Shown: positions 5,962 to 6,208 of the stretch, in pieces | How positions within the stretch are numbered: the stretch's first letter is position 1 | Layout of the letters: each line of letters begins with the position of its first letter | NCBI GenBank assembly: GCA_937941555.1 | Contig: CALDHJ010000463.1 | Location: 1 to 6,208 of the forward strand | Direction: 5' to 3' | DNA: 6,208 bases | Source of the DNA: an uncultured Granulosicoccaceae bacterium | Lineage (GTDB): Bacteria; Pseudomonadota; Gammaproteobacteria; CALCKW01 | Position numbers and translations under genes: made by a program | The notes under the pieces: generated by a model | What the model was told of the DNA's origin: nothing | What the model saw: only the letters and a program-made list of their open reading frames with translations | Database searches by the model: none

Positions 5962-5985
5962 ATGGCACCTAGGAGGAGGCTTTGA
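5962..5985 (+). CDS. Possible 7-codon leader peptide (MAPRRRL)
   Basis: An ATG at 5962 opens a frame of seven codons, M-A-P-R-R-R-L, ending in TGA at 5983-5985, 26 bases before the BCCT ATG. The three Arg codons are consecutive AGG triplets, which are rare in many proteobacteria. They form the purine run AGGAGGAGG, itself a perfect anti-Shine-Dalgarno match. It may be a leader peptide whose ribosome stalling affects the downstream start, or simply a strong Shine-Dalgarno region that happens to be framed by ATG and TGA. The second is the simpler explanation. Confidence 0.2.
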   Translation: MAPRRRL

Positions 5986-6002
5986 GGGCTAATACTCCGG
6001 AG
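5971..6002 (+). promoter_or_regulatory. Two competing ribosome binding sites for the BCCT gene
   Basis: AGGAGGAGG (5971-5979) sits just before an in-frame TTG at 5982, leaving five bases after its first AGGAGG. A weaker GGAG (5999-6002), inside the palindrome CTCCGGAG (5995-6002), is nine bases before the ATG at 6012. The ATG gives a normal BCCT N-terminus. The TTG would add ten residues (MRANTPEHSC). An in-frame TAG at 5970-5972 rules out any start further upstream. Confidence 0.45.
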
Positions 6003-6011
6003 CACAGCTGT

Positions 6012-6208
6012 ATGGCAATTAAACCCCCATTCACCGATTTGTCGATCCCACGATCGGCAACAGGCTTCTACCAGGGTCACTCACTCGAGATCGCTCTGCT
6101 CAGTAAAGCGGTCATGATCGGTCTCGTGCTCTGGGCGCTGATCTGGCCCGCCAACGCGAACGGTGTGTTGGGCAGCTTGAACTGGACCTTGCTGGAAAGC
6201 TTCAACAC
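6012..6208 (+). CDS. BCCT family transporter, 5' part
   Basis: Only the first 65 codons are in the window; the frame stays open to the right edge. After a polar N-terminus (about 1-22) come SLEIALLSKAVMIGLVLWAL (24-43) and IWPANANGVLGSLNWTLLES (44-63). This is a first membrane helix ending at a Trp-Pro, followed by the amphipathic stretch typical of the betaine/carnitine/choline transporter family. Full-length members have about 500-650 residues and 12 membrane helices. They import quaternary ammonium or related zwitterionic compounds with sodium or protons, for osmoprotection or as carbon and nitrogen sources. The Trp-rich substrate box that would separate substrates lies beyond the window. 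The ATG at 6012 with GGAG nine bases upstream is preferred; a TTG at 5982 with a stronger site is possible. The gene is divergent from the MFS gene across the repeat-rich region. The family call rests on this short segment alone. Confidence 0.72.
   Translation, partial: MAIKPPFTDLSIPRSATGFYQGHSLEIALLSKAVMIGLVLWALIWPANANGVLGSLNWTLLESFN

Larger units (their letters stand above)
5637..6011. other. Divergent intergenic region rich in inverted repeats
   Basis: The 375 bases between the minus-strand MFS gene and the plus-strand BCCT gene hold no convincing gene on either strand; the open frames of about 60 codons here lack family features. The stretch does hold a possible MFS promoter with a palindrome in its spacer (5751-5778), a compound inverted repeat (5816-5840), two mutually exclusive hairpins (5901-5923), a further small hairpin (5933-5948) and a tiny leader frame with a purine-rich AGGAGGAGG core (5962-5985). 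It is the most likely regulatory hub of the window, controlling two transporters in opposite directions. Confidence 0.6.

Noticed and set aside
5953..5995. Consensus TTGACA (5953-5958) with TAATAC (5990-5995) as a BCCT promoter
   Set aside because: The spacer is 31 bases, and no acceptable -10 lies at the right distance from TTGACA. The TAATAC hexamer would also place the start almost at the ATG.

Overview
The window is GC-rich DNA with short intergenic gaps, typical of a proteobacterium. The mix of BCCT and MFS carriers with sugar-type dehydrogenases would suit a marine or soil heterotroph, but the sequence does not fix the genus or even the class. It holds seven protein-coding genes. Two are cut by the window edges. 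I found no rRNA, tRNA, CRISPR array, insertion sequence or phage gene.

Layout, left to right. (1) The 3' part of a plus-strand RraA/HMG-aldolase-like gene ends at 480. (2) A minus-strand peroxiredoxin-like thioredoxin-fold gene (997 to 482) meets it tail to tail with one base between. (3) After a 196-base gap with two small hairpins comes a compact minus-strand block, read from 4225 down to 1194. It contains a Gfo/Idh/MocA dehydrogenase, a cupin-like protein of unknown function whose start overlaps the upstream stop by 4 bp, and a second, clearly different Gfo/Idh/MocA dehydrogenase 12 bp further on. (4) After a 235-base gap comes a minus-strand MFS transporter (5636 to 4461). (5) A 375-base divergent intergenic region rich in inverted repeats leads to (6) the start of a plus-strand BCCT-family transporter, cut at the right edge.

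The central block looks like a small catabolic operon. Two NAD(P)-dependent dehydrogenases, with different residues at the usual catalytic His position, flank a probable metal-binding cupin. An MFS carrier lies upstream on the same strand and an RraA-like aldolase/decarboxylase nearby. One reading is import of a polyol, sugar or sugar acid, oxidation to a keto intermediate, cupin-mediated isomerisation or epimerisation, and a second redox step. The substrate cannot be read from the sequence. The cupin-like protein is the least understood part and the best candidate for new biochemistry. The hairpin-dense leader of the BCCT gene is the most interesting regulatory stretch.
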